Assembly: GCF_037042905.1 (NCBI RefSeq) | Contig: NC_087245.1 | Coordinates: 28,708,001-28,772,000 of the forward strand | Length of the DNA stretch: 64,000 nt | DNA from: Lytechinus pictus | Lineage: Eukaryota > Echinodermata > Echinoidea > Temnopleuroida > Toxopneustidae | Direction of reading: 5' to 3' | In this document: in pieces, positions 1 to 11,560 of the stretch | Layout of the letters: each line of letters opens with the position of its first letter | Position numbering within the stretch: position 1 is the first letter of the stretch | Made by a program: the position numbers and the translations under genes | The notes under the pieces: model-generated | Databases searched by the model: none | What the model was told of the DNA's origin: nothing | Seen by the model: only the letters and a program-made list of their open reading frames with translations

Positions 1-365
1 ATTACTTAAGCGACACAACTCCAATATATTGCCATGAATGCATTTGCCTTTTGATATTTTACTAATTTCTTATTAAGTCATAGGGAATGAGTTAAATTAC
101 CAGTCCCCTATTTGTGGTACTGAATGATTATCATTTATACCATGTATTTCCTAAGCACTTGTCCTTAAAGTGTATTATTACTCACCATGATTAGTAAGTG
201 TACTTTTTTGAGGGTTGCTATTTGTAATAACAGAGCATTCCCTAATGTTCGCTGGTGGGTGTATGGTCCAATATATTACTGAAAAATTAGCAAAATAAGT
301 TGGCATGATTTTTCAGCTTTTAACTTGAATCATCCATGTACAAAGCCTATATGGAAATCACATAT
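1..365. other. AT-rich spacer, no feature seen
   Basis: AT-rich single-copy-looking DNA with stops in all frames. I see no exon, RNA gene or repeat boundary here. Confidence 0.5.
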
Positions 366-700
366 CACTTTTCTTTGAGTGTTTCTAACTCCGGTAGCTT
401 GCGCTACTTAGTTTATTTAAAGTAGTATTTCTGTAGAATAAGATCACATTGTATAAATGTGTGCTACATCATACAGTAAACTGGTCTCAGTTTGGTCCTT
501 ATAGGTTTCAAAAGAGCCAATTCAAATTGATAGAGTTTGAAATAGCTCAAAATAGCCCAAAATAAAAACCATTCCTTTTCATTGAGTGTGTCTACCTCCC
601 GTAGCTTGCACAACTTCATTTATTTCAAGTAGTATTTCTATACAATAAGATCACATTGTATAAATGCGTAATGCATCATCAGGTAAACTGGTCTCAGTTT
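366..700. repeat. Direct repeat pair of about 130 bp
   Basis: Positions 366-493 and 571-700 are diverged direct copies. Both contain a GTAGCTTGC block, then AGTAGTATTTCT, ATAAGATCACATTGTATAAATG and a final AAACTGGTCTCAGTTT. About 75 bp separate them. No coding potential is visible. This could be an old tandem duplication or two members of one dispersed family. Confidence 0.7.
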
Positions 701-825
701 CATAAAGACTTGTTATAATAACAAATGCCTAATTACTATAACAAGTTTACTATCAGCCAATCATATTGATAGATTTCAGTAGATTTAAACTGTTGAAAAT
801 TTCTTATTATAACAAGTTTTGTGGA
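700..825. mobile_element. Short foldback MITE
   Basis: Inverted ends ACTTGTTATAATAA (near 708) and TTATTATAACAAGT (near 804) enclose about 80 bp. The outermost bases resemble the GTTTCATAAAG ends of other MITEs in this window. It is too small to encode a transposase. Confidence 0.55.
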
Positions 826-2251
826 ACTAGCCACTTGTTTTATTTTTTTCCATGTGACCACAATTCAGAATCAAATAGAGTATTTTAGATCTGAATGATA
901 ACCCATTGTTGTAACGAAATGTAGGTTTTTGTCCATTTGTATAATTTTATTTCGTACATGGCTGATTAGCAATTTGTAGGATGATATGATATATCATCTA
1001 CCAATTTTGAAGTGTTGATTTTTTTTTTTTACAAATGATGACTTTGGGGAAGTTCATAATAGTTCACAAGGTATAACCATAATATAAATTCAAGTATGTT
1101 ATAATGTACTTTGATAAGGTCCATATGTAACTTTGTATCCATTATTATCACAAGCCAGTCAAAGCTGATTCATATACAAAGTTTTTAAAGTGTACATTGT
1201 TGACTGTGTAGATTTACAAGTTAATTCGAGAGTAAGCTTCAATGTCTTGAATTGATTCTTCCTGCATATTAAAAAGTACCTAAAAGTCACAACATTTATT
1301 TGATTATTATATAATATATAAGTGATTGTGATGATAATTGATTGCTACATGTCCTGCTTGCAAGTGGCAGGACACGTGAGAAAACACTTGTTATATAGAG
1401 AAACTTGTATGTATTGTAAAGACCACCCAAATGAGACAAGAAAAGTGGTCTTCATGAGCAGGTGGTCTTCTTGGATAGACATGTTCCTTCAATGTATGTT
1501 TTAATCTGGAATTCCAATCAAAGGAAACTAAATTTGTAGTCTTTATAGACAGGTGACCCATCTATACCGGTGGATACTAAAGGTTTAACTGTAAATAGAA
1601 AGAAAGAAAAATAATTGTTTTTAAGATTGTTCAGGATATATTAATTTTATTTCAGAAAGACGTATTTCCAAGCTGTGCTTGCATAATATATATGTTATAT
1701 TTTTGATATTTGTACTTTTATATGATATATTGATGGCACTACATTGTCAAATGTCAAAATTAATCAGGTGTATTAATCTACTTACAACATTGAGACACAT
1801 TTCAGATCATATGAAAGTTTTTAACCTTGTTCAAAGTTACATTAGAAAGCACTACAAGCAGTGAGACTACCACAGGCATTTCACTTGTCAAATTGAAAAT
1901 AGTCAAATAGTCAAATTGACTGGTTGCCAAATAAAAAGAAGACCCCCCCCCTTGTTGATATTTATTTGGAAAATAGTGATTTAACATGATTATTTTCATT
2001 TGTCTTTCTTTTTGTAATGATAAATTGTTTTGAAATGGGTAACCACAAAGAGATCTTGTCATATAATTATCATGAATAATGTCTCGTCAAGTGAGAATAA
2101 TCATTGGTTGTTGCTCACCATGGGTAAACTGATGAAATGTGTAATGAAACTTCCACCAAGGGATAAAACCAAGTAATTTCCATGATAGCACTAAAGTATC
2201 ATTTTGTGATGTTTCATTTCCTAACTATCATTAAAAGCATGTGGTTTTAGC
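826..2251. other. Spacer without recognised genes
   Basis: AT-rich DNA. Small open frames here have no recognisable motif. A short region near 1360-1580 (paired GTGGTCTT and AGACCAC words) may be a decayed MITE, but I cannot define its ends. Confidence 0.4.
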
Positions 2252-2529
2252 CAGTGGTGGTTCCAGCGAAAGGGGGGGGGGGGTGGGGTTGGGTTGGGTA
2301 GTGATAATTTGATATTTTGTCTTTTTGAGAGAAAATAACTGATCATGACAGTGATCAGTTGTAAGTCTTTGATAACCTTTCTTTTTTTTTGCTTGTCAAT
2401 ATCTTCTTGGCTAACAATGAGGTAATTTCTTGCCAATGAGAACTGTTTTATTTTCAAAATTCTTTTGTCATAAAGAATGGATAATTTTTCAGACCCCTCC
2501 CAGTTATATAATCCTGGAGCCACCACTGG
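2252..2529. mobile_element. hAT-like MITE with inner G-run
   Basis: The 15-bp ends CAGTGGTGGTTCCAG and CTGGAGCCACCACTG are near-perfect inverted repeats of the CAGNGGCGG type found on hAT (Tip100-like) transposons. A long G-run lies just inside the left end. The interior contains a word (about 2371-2400, GATAACCTTTC then a T-run then GCTTGTCAAT) that recurs in the element at 29113-29442, so the two are related. The 8-bp flanks match at only about five positions, so no clear target duplication remains. Confidence 0.6.
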
Positions 2530-2897
2530 GTTCAGGGATTATTAGTAAAGTTATATTTTTTGTTGATCTGGTTTTACATCTAGCCCTTTTTTACTCAGAA
2601 ATAATAATTAATGACTCATAGCAATGAATCAATTGGGCTCTCATTTTCCAATTTCAATGTAGCGATTTAAGATGAATAAGGTGTAATTGGGAATTATATG
2701 TATATATATATCTATAAATCTGTTTTTGTCTGCTTCATATTATACAGCTTTGTCATATGATTTCATTATGTAGGTATGCTCAACATTTCAAAAGCAACCT
2801 CAAGTAACTGCCCATTTAAATCATTTGAGCCATAGAAATTTTTTCAACTTTGGAGAAATTGGACTGAGAAGAGAGGTAAATAGAATCCATGACATTT

Positions 2898-3078
2898 GAA
2901 CCGGCAACATTTGCTCCAATGGAAAGCCAAACATAAAACTAAACCTCCGAAACTAAATAAACCCTAATCCATATCTTTACATTATTCTGAACCAAAAACT
3001 CTATTGCAATCCTTACTCTAACCCTATGCCCTCTGTGATATTAAGACCGGGGCAAATGTTGCAGGAGCAAATGTTGTG
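2898..3078. repeat. Foldback repeat with ACATTTGCTCC ends
   Basis: Starts with a CAACATTTGCTCC block and ends with GGAGCAAATGTTG. A diverged copy of the same family sits in intron 3 of ARF-A (about 23180-23965), where it is split by a LINE fragment. Both copies share a middle block with ATTATTCTGAACCAAAA and CTAACCCT-like words. Confidence 0.5.
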
Positions 3079-3912
3079 TGAACATATACACTGGTAAATA
3101 GCACATAGATTTTTGCACAAACTATTCAGAAAAAAGAAGTGATTATTTGTAGACTGAACTGTGCTTTCTTTTGCCAATTTGCGTCTGATTAATTCACTTC
3201 TAAAGCTAAACACACACTTAGCTTCTCTTTTCATTTTCTCCTGTTCAAAGCAATTATTTTCAAATATATAATTTTTTGTACTTTTATACTTGAACATTAA
3301 AATTCTAAGTTTTTTAATTTCATGATCAGTTCTTTTGACATATTCTTAGCAGATTATGTATCTTTTTTTGTCTTATGTAGTTAAGGGCTGTATTCATTCT
3401 TGTTGGAAATGTTTATTTTCTTCATTAATTTTTCTTCCAGGGATGTGAACCTGGGTGATTGAGCTCTGTTTTCTGTATAAAAATTCATATCTTGAAAAAT
3501 GATTTTCTTTTTAAAGTTACAAGGGTTACTTCTTTGAATAGAAACTGGCAACTAATATATACTGTATCTGATTCTATTTTACTTACACGTATGTTCTTTC
3601 AAGGGTGTGTAATTTTATATTTGAATTGAGTGACAATCCCGACCTTTCGTTTGAGGACGCGCACGCTTATTTACGACGGTAGTTGATTTTGGAAGAGACC
3701 TTTTGGGCCCGTCATCATGGTCGTAAAACTCTGTCCTGCAATGCAAATTGTGTGACATGAGATTATTTTTTTTGTTTCGCATCTGCGACGGAAACATTCA
3801 ATATGCGTTTCGTGTGCAAAATTCTGGTTGCTACTATGGTAACAGCGATATATCCGATTGAGGACGACTTTCCAAAGCCACATTTGACTCCTCCTACAGC
3901 TCGAGAGGCCGC
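3079..3912. other. Spacer, CpG-containing near 3630-3900
   Basis: No gene is supported. The part from about 3630 to 3900 has more CpG than its surroundings and a short plus-strand open frame from 3803. That frame continues into the transposable element at 3913, so I do not call it a gene. Confidence 0.35.
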
Positions 3913-4212
3913 CCCGGGGGGCCCACTTCCATTGATTAGTGGATACCAGGAGCGAACACGCGTTAAAGGGGACAGAGTGGTCAGGTACGTTACTTATAGG
4001 CCTATGTAACGTAATAAGGGTGTCAAAACGATGTTTAAAATGCTGAAAAAAAGGGATATATATCCAATACTTGTAGGGTTTCACAAGCCAAATACTTGTT
4101 AAGAGATGCATTTTCATAATCTGGAAAAGAATTGCTTCCCTTGTTTAGGGTACTTTTCGAAACCTCATGGTCATGCCTGGTATCCACTCATCAATGGAAG
4201 TGGTCCCCCCGG
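3913..4212. mobile_element. CCCGGG-family TIR element, short copy
   Basis: Left end is CCCGGGGGG then CCACTT and GTGGATACCA. Right end is TGGTATCCACTC then AAGTGG and CCCCCCGG. This is the same terminal architecture as the copies at 37977-39020 and 50847-51431. The interior has degenerate units resembling AATACTTGTTAAGGG with GGTTTCA. No intact target duplication is visible, so this copy looks older. Confidence 0.75.
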
Positions 4213-4869
4213 AATTTGAATCTAATCCCCCATTTCTGGGGAAAGTAAAACATAATGCCCATTACATCGTGTGCGAGAGGCATATCATTTGTGTAGAAGG
4301 AGTAAACAAAAGAAACAAAGAAACAAAAGAAACAAGTTCAAACGTATTGCATATGCTGTGCACATATCAACACGTGCAAAATTTTTGGCTGGAGAGGTTG
4401 ATCTGACCCATGAAATCAATTGCCAGTGATCCACCAATAATCCACATTAAATGTAATATCGATTCGATGGACTGTAATGATCTATATCTATGCCTTCATT
4501 CAGTAAGTTTTTCCTCACTCAATATGTACTCAATTTGTTTGAAAAACCACTTTCTTATCCATGTCATAATCTATTTTAGGTCCTGCATTTCGAATATCTC
4601 CAGCCATCAGTCGTAATATACATGCATGTATGGTGGGTGTCGCGGAAAAGGATTTTGTACACGAAAAGCAGATCTGTAGGACATGTAACCCCCCTGTAAC
4701 ACAAAGCTTAGCATTGATTGTAGAGCAGTTTTCTACGTTTGATTCTATTGACTATAATGCACAATCAATCTTAAAAATCAAGTGTATGATTAAGCGTTAA
4801 CTTTTGTGTTAGGGGACCCTAATATTAGCGTCCGTGAGGACTGCGAAAGGTCCCAAATAAGAGCTGACT
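4213..4869. other. Spacer, nothing recognised
   Basis: No coding, RNA or repeat structure is recognised beyond short AAACAAAAG-type repetition near 4310-4335. Confidence 0.4.
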
Positions 4870-5335
4870 GACTCATGCTTATCTTAAAAGGGAAGTCCAT
4901 CCTGATGATAATTTGGTTTTTATGCAGATTAAATAGCAAAATATATTGGTGAAGGTTTGATGAAAATCCAAGAATAAGAGATTTATGAATCTTTATTTGC
5001 GATGTCATAATTATATGAGCAGCCCCCATTTATTATGTCATACAAATTCCATAAATTAGATTTTTTTTTAAAATGGCACATGATGTATGAAAATATTTTT
5101 CTTGAAGAAGGGGATGATGTATCTGATGGTATATCCACCATGCAAAATAAAATCACTTTCAAATTTATGAGAAAGTGGCATTATGAGAGTTTATATGACA
5201 TGACAGAGGATCTGCTCTACTGTGATGTCACAAAAAAACTTGCAAATTTCATAAGTCTTTTTTTTTCATCAAACCTTAATGTATATTTTTTCCTTTAATT
5301 TTTTTTTTGGTGTGAAATCCATCTTATTATCAGGC
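4870..5335. repeat. Diverged foldback DNA element
   Basis: The two halves are imperfect inverted copies around about 5110. The left half reads GGTTTGATGAAAA, then ATTTATGAA, GATGTCATA and ATGTCATA. The right half reads back the same order on the other strand (TTTCATCAAACC near 5263-5274). The layout resembles the TTAA families at 20322 and 50480, but the ends are too decayed to fix exactly. Confidence 0.5.
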
Positions 5336-6139
5336 TAAATTTCCTATTCAATAGCTCCAACATAAGTTTCTGGATAGATTGACAGCTATATTTGTAGCCT
5401 CATTTCAATATGGGGAACTATGATGTCCTCCAATTAAATAATGATAATAAAATAAGATGGAAATCTATTACCATTGCTTTGTTGACATGTTCAAAGTTTG
5501 ATATTTTATTGTGCTAAAATATAAAAATTGAAGTGTGAGATATGATGAGATTACTCAAGAGGAACCAATCCAAAATAAGATTGAAAATCTCAATCTAATA
5601 GAAGTCAATCTTTTTTTTTCAATCTAGTTTTGGATTGTCCTAAACCACAATCAACTTCCCATTATTATGGGATTTAGAGAGAAGAAACTAGAAGAGAGAT
5701 CTAGCTGAGGCTAAATCTAAGCTCTTAACATTCATCTGGGTTTCCATCAATATTCAGGATTCTGTGCTAAAAAGTTGAGTAAAAATCACTAAAGTAAATC
5801 ACACGTAAGTAAAATATTGTCTAAATGGTAAATTCTCATGCAAGAATGTGTAAATTCTATACAGGCACATTTGGTATCATTTACCCAAGAAACATGCCTT
5901 CACATGTTGAGCCTCTTTGCCAGGGAGAAAAAAAAAAAAATAGACAATATGGTTATTGTACCGAGATTGCTGAGGTATTTATCTCAAGATATCCCACCAG
6001 TGACCACATTGTTTTCTTCCCCCCCCCAGCCGCAACAGCTGATAAATCAATGAATAAATGATTTTGATAATGATAATAATAACAATGATGATATGATAGT
6101 GACAATATCTGATGATGATAACGATGATACTATTACTTT
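5336..6139. other. Spacer, nothing recognised
   Basis: AT-rich DNA with homopolymer runs. No supported gene or element boundary. Confidence 0.4.
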
Positions 6140-6167
6140 GATTACTACTACTACTACTCCTACTATG

Positions 6168-6241
<74 letters not shown>

Positions 6242-6361
6242 TACTACTACTACTACTACTACTAGCTACTACTACTAGCTACTACTACTACTAGCTACTA
6301 CTACTACTACTATGCTAATACTACTACTACTACTATATATACTACTATACTACTACTACTA

Positions 6362-6411
<50 letters not shown>

Positions 6412-6501
6412 TGTACTACTACTACTACTACTACTATACTACTACTCCTACTAGCTACTACTACTACTAGCTACTATTACTACTACTACTATGCTACTAC
6501 T
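6140..6501. repeat. CTA trinucleotide microsatellite (left part)
   Basis: Long imperfect run of CTA/TAC triplets interrupted by TATG, CTAG and CTCC. The same tract continues at 7981-8058, showing that it was split by insertion of the element at 6502-7980. Open frames through it encode poly-Leu, Tyr or Thr and are not genes. Confidence 0.95.
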
Positions 6502-7980
6502 CCCAGGACCTAAATCCAATTGAAACCAGTTGGATTTCCAACTGGTTTCAATTGGTTTCAATTGGTTTTAACTGGTTTCAATTGGTTTTAACTGGAATTT
6601 AACAATTTCCAGTTGAAACCAATTGAAACCAGTTGCGGCAACTGGAAATCCTAACTGGAACCAGTTGGGCAACTGGAAATCCTAACTGGAACCAGTTGGG
6701 TAACTGGAAATGACTTCCAACTGGAAATGATTTCTAACTGGAACCAGTTGGGCAACTGGAAATCCTAACTGGAACCAGTTGGGCAACTGGAAATCCTAAC
6801 TGGAACCAGTTGGGTAACTGGAAATGACTTCAAACTGGAAATGATTTCTAACTGGAACCAGTTGGGTAACTGGAAATCCTAACTGGAACCAGTTGGGTAA
6901 CTGGAAATGACTTCCAATTGGAAATGACTTCCAACTGGAACCAGTTGCGATAACTGGAAATCCTAACTGGAACCAGTTGGGTAACTGGAAATCCTAACTT
7001 GAACCATGCAGTTGTGTAACTGGAAATCCTAACTGGTACCAATTGGGTAACTGGAGATGACTTCTAACTGGAAAGATGGGTAATTTGAAATGAATTCTAA
7101 TTGGAACCAGTTGGGTAACTGGAAATGATTTCCAATTGGTTTCCAATTGGAAATTTTCCAGTTACCCAACTGGATCCAATTGAAACCAGTTAATTTGCAT
7201 ATTATCTGCCAGTGTGCACAGATTAATGTTTTATGAGATTCATCATCATTAACAATGTATCTATTTAATTCTTTTCAATTTCAAGTGCCACACTTTTTAA
7301 AGATAAGTATTTAGAATACTTAGCAGTGAAAACCATGTTCATAAATGTTATAGATTATAATTAAAACAGATTAAAGGATAATTAGTACACCACTAACTGT
7401 TACCAAATTACATCAAATAAAAATACATATATTTGAAGATCTTCCATATAATATATACATATGAAAGTCTGTACTTTATCAATGCCCTTTACATTGGTAT
7501 CAATAGACATATAATACTGCTTCTGTGTTGGCATATCAGCAATAGTTAGTGCAAATGCATGCTAATTAATTTGTAACTAATTAAGTTCATTCCAATTAGT
7601 TCCAATTGGATCCAGTTGGAAACCAATTGGTTTCAACTGGTTCCAGTTGAATCCAGTTGCCTCCAATTGGTTTCAACTGGAACCAATTGAAACCAGTTGC
7701 CTCCAATTGGATTCAATTGGTGTTAATAGGGAAATTGGAACAACTGGAACCAATTGACACCGATTGCCAACTGGTTCCAGGAATCCAGTTGCCCAATTGG
7801 TTTTAACTGGAACCAATTGGCAACTGGTTTTCAATTGGAACCAGTTGGTTTTAACTGGAACCAATTGGCAACTGGTTTTCAATTGGAACCAGTTGTTCCA
7901 ATTTCCCTATTGAAACCAGTTGGCCAACTGGTTTCAATTGGTTTTGCCCTAATTGGTTTTAACTGGATTTTGGTCCTGGG
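6502..7980. mobile_element. Foldback element with AACTGG minisatellite arms
   Basis: Ends are CCCAGGACC (left) and GGTCCTGGG (right), continuing inward as AAATCCAATT and AACTGGATTT, so it is a terminal inverted repeat element. ctactact lies on both sides (6494-6501 and 7981-7988), consistent with an 8-bp target duplication, although the CTA background makes this weak. Both arms (about 6520-7190 and 7590-7975) are degenerate tandem arrays of AACTGGAACCAGTTGGG-type units. The right arm is largely in the opposite phase. The centre (7195-7585) is AT-rich and unique. Open frames in the arms only reflect the repeat. Confidence 0.8.
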
Positions 7981-8058
7981 CTACTACTACTACTACTACT
8001 ACTATACTACTAGCTACTACTCGGGCTACTACTACTAAGCTACTACTACTACTATATG
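7981..8058. repeat. CTA microsatellite (right part)
   Basis: Continuation of the CTA array seen at 6140-6501, displaced by the 1.48-kb insertion. Confidence 0.9.
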
Positions 8059-9260
8059 CTGCTGCTCAATGTGATCAATTAACACTGTATTTTAATTATA
8101 CTGGCATAGGCCTACATATGTGGGGCCTTGGGGGGGGGGGCATGGACCCCCAAACAGTGGACCAAGAAAAAATAAACAGGAAACATTATCACAAAAGATA
8201 AAGCTGAAAATGACAGGAAACAGGTGAAATATGATATACCATTTTAATTATAAGTCAAAATCTATCATAAAATTTGAGGTTGGCAAAAAAAAAAGAAGAG
8301 AACGTCCTGTGCGCCATGTCTGCCTCCCCCCCAAAAAAAATAAAGAAAAAGAAAAATGGCTCATTAAGCTACTGACTGTGGTTATCTAATTTATCATAAA
8401 GTGAAATGTACATTTGGGACAATTGTGCAGTGGTAACTATAATGGAATCAATAATTTAACAGCTTTAAACAGAAACGAATGTCTTTTACTCTCAGACCCA
8501 TTTTAAGTCAATTCTTTCCTGATGAACTATTCAACTGTCTCCAAAGTAGTAGACATTCAGAGAGTTTCAACCCCATTTTCAACCACTAAAAAAAGAAGAA
8601 AAAAATAAGCCTGTGTGGATTTTGCTGTGTTATCATATTGATGAAAGTATGACAGACATGATATCAAACTAATATTGTTGTGAAGTCGATGACAGTTTAC
8701 CTTGGATTAGATATTTTATAAACAAAAAATTACCAACTCGCAAATGAGACTACAAAGAAGGAGACTTTTCAAAATTAAGTTCAAGTTAAAAATCTCTGAA
8801 AATAATTTTTGTATAACTTATTGACAGTGTTGACGGTTGACGCCCTCTACGTTTAACCTCGAGAAGGCAGAGATATATCTTTGAACAGATTGAACGTTTC
8901 CTGGTATGTATTTTGTCTTTCTGTAACTTTAGTAACATTTCTTACTTATATTGCTTAGTCATTTTTAGGCAGAGTTCAATGTGAACCCCACTACAAATTG
9001 AAAATAAAAGAAAACTTCGCAAGAGAAACATATTTTGTGGTTTTATTGACGGCTACGCCTACTTACTTGCACTTGCACAGTGCACTTTGCAGTTGCGCCT
9101 CAGTGGCAAATTGTCCATGCATAGACTCATAGTCATAGTCATAGTCATACCGTAGTCACTGTGTATAAATATAATCATTCATATTCATAATCATACTCAT
9201 AGAGGTAGGCCTAGAGCGATTAACAGAAGGAGATCTGACTCTCTCAAACGCTTTGCCCCA
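8059..9260. other. Spacer without recognised gene
   Basis: No supported coding sequence. A word GTTGACGCCCTCTACGTTTA at about 8833 recurs at about 27877, so part of this region belongs to a dispersed repeat. A short ATAGTC run lies near 9125-9150. Confidence 0.4.
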
Positions 9261-10540
9261 TGCGCGGCTAGCCAGGGCCAGGCGGCTTCTTGAGAGTAAA
9301 AATCATTTATATAACGTAGGCTTACTCTCTAATTCTAAATTAGTAAATAAACGAAGCCAGGCACTGAGGCAGTCCTCCCTATTCATCTGCGTGTACCGCA
9401 AAAAACCCTGAAACTTTCGCCCCCGAGATTTCTACTTTCCTTCTAAAAAAAGATCTATCATGAGACTACCACATATCGACCACCTCTTTTGAAACCGACC
9501 ACCTTGCGCGCGTTAAAATTATTGCGTATTACAAACGATACGCGCGGAGTAGGCGCAGTGTCCATAGAAACGGTAAGAATCGATTTTACAAAAATTTAGT
9601 AGAATTAATCAAAATTTTATTGACCAGACCCAAACCCCGCTGAAAAACCAAGAAATCCGATAGGAAACGGCTCTAGAACAAATATCCGTCGTCAATCGTC
9701 GAATCATGTGCCGCCGTGCCGGAGCTCGCAGTGGAAGTAGTGAGACGATCATCATTACTGATTTAGCATGTTGACATCATAGAACTGATTTGGAAGAGTA
9801 AAAATATTTCGCCACCGCGACAAGAATCGGTCGTAAACTTAATGTACCGCGGGTGGTCGGTTTAAAAAGACGGGTGCAAATGTAAAATCGTCGTATTCGT
9901 TGTTCGTCGATATATACGCGGATTGAATCGGAGTCGCCGAGCGAAACATGGGAATCTGATCTGCTCAATTTTCTTCACAAATGAGACGAAAACTGGGTAA
10001 AATTGATGAATACTTTCGCAGATACGATGCTTAGAACTAGAAGATTAGGTGGTTGATAAGGGGTAGTTCCAACCATACATGGGATAAAACTTCATTTCCG
10101 ACATTTCTACGCTCTCGTTGTTATTTTTAAAACAAGAATTCATCATAAAAAATGAAAAAATATTGTGAAAAGACGGAAGAGACTTGCCCGATGTTTACGC
10201 CGCCATCTTGTTTCTAATTGTACTTCCCACACGTTACGCGACGCTCGCGTCCGTAACGTTGGGGAAGTACAATAAATATTTTTTCATTTTTTATAATGAA
10301 TTCTTGTTTTAAAAATAACAACGAGAGCGTAGAAATGTCGGAAATGAAGTTTTATCCCATGTAATGTACATGATTTAGAGCTAGATCTTTTTAGAAGGAA
10401 AGTAGAAATCTCGGGGGCGAAAGTTTCAGGGTTTTTTGCGGTACACGCAGATGAATAGGGAGGACTGCCTGGCTTCGTTTAGAGTAAGCCTACGTTAGTA
10501 AATGATTTTTACTCTCAAGAAGCCGCCTGGCTATGCGCGG
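9261..10540. repeat. Large nested palindrome (foldback element)
   Basis: The left arm (9261-9465) and right arm (about 10383-10540) are inverted copies. They share CCAGGCGGCTTCTTGAGAGT, the block around TCCTCCCTATTCATCTGCGT, and the stretch through TTTCGCCCCCGAGATTTC. A second inverted pair lies inside (10077-10165 with 10275-10362), and a third, smaller one at its centre (GTACTTCCC-CGTTACG with CGTAACG-GGGAAGTAC, about 10219-10271). No transposase frame is visible. Confidence 0.8.
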
Positions 10541-10708
10541 CACCGCTAATCCCCTCTCAGCAGGGTCCCTCACGGCGCATTACACAGGCCGCTCGTAAAT
10601 CAGATAAGGAAAGTTGATCAACGCGGTCGACAGCTCGGGTTTGCGCTTGCGCAGTAGCGTTTTCACCCATAATGCATTTCACATCGGCTTCACGAATTTA
10701 ATGCAAAC

Positions 10709-10918
10709 ATGGCGGCTCACGATTTCGAAGACGAAAATCTGGTTTTGGAACCAGCTGAATGCAGGGTGACCAAATTTCACAAAAAGAAATATGGGACAGT
10801 CGACAAAGTACGCTGCATGAGCAGATCGACCGAGCCAGGTCTTAAAAAAAAGATCAACAAAGGAGGCTACACGGTGTTCGACTTGGGAAAACATGTACAG
10901 AATTGGAAGGGGGGGTGA
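10709..10918 (+). CDS. Possible 5' coding exon, unknown protein
   Basis: An open frame of 69 codons starts with MAAHDFEDENLVLEPAE in a good start context (AAACATGGCGGC). The sequence just upstream (10560-10708) is CpG-rich and promoter-like. The predicted peptide is hydrophilic and lysine-rich towards its end and shows no low-complexity bias, unlike most open frames here. I do not recognise a family. A weak donor (GGTGAAC) lies near 10912-10918, after which the DNA turns into a polypurine tract, so if real this is only a first exon. It could equally be a relic. Confidence 0.3.
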   Translation: MAAHDFEDENLVLEPAECRVTKFHKKKYGTVDKVRCMSRSTEPGLKKKINKGGYTVFDLGKHVQNWKGG

Positions 10919-11560
10919 ACGAAAGAGTTGAATTGAGAACGAAAAGAAATGAAAATGAAAAGGAAAATGAAGGAAAATATATTAAAAAAAAGGAATGTTA
11001 GAATAAAATGATGAAAGATAGAATAAAAGAAAAAAAATGTTTCCGTCATTCTTTGAAATGAATTAAGAAGGAAAGAAAAAGAAAAGAAGGAAGGGAAGAT
11101 GTGTGAAAGAAAACATAAGGGAGAGAAAAGAAAAAGAGAAGCAAGAAAAAAGGAGGAGGAGAGAAAGAACGAATAAAAGAAAAAGGTTTCCTTCATTCTT
11201 TGAAAGAAAAAAATAAAGAAAGAAGAAAAACCGGAAGGAAGGGAGGGAGGGAAAGAAAGAAAAAGGCCACAAAGTAGAAGGAAAAAATTAAATAAAAAAT
11301 AAAAGAAAGGATGAAAGAGAGGGAGGAAAAAATAAAGGGAGAAGAGAATAAATATAGAGAAAATAATGGAAGGACAGAAAGAACGAAAAGAAAAGGGAGA
11401 AGGAAGCAAAGAAAAGTTTAAGGAAAGAAAAATGAACAGAGAGAGAAGATCAGGAAAGAAAGATAGGGAATAAAGATAGATGGAATAAAAAAGGGGGCAA
11501 AGAGGAAGGATAGAATGATGAAGAAAAAAGGATATGAAAGAAAAAAAAAAGTACAATCTT
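10919..11560. repeat. Polypurine (GA-rich) tract, about 640 bp
   Basis: Almost entirely A and G on the plus strand (AAAGAAAGG-type words), with few pyrimidines. Long minus-strand frames rich in Phe, Ser and Leu are artefacts of this composition. Such tracts can adopt triplex structures. Confidence 0.9.

Noticed and set aside
3803-4009. Plus-strand frame starting MRFVCKILVATMV
   Set aside because: Its second half is the CCCGGG-family element at 3913, and no splice site or family signature supports the first half.
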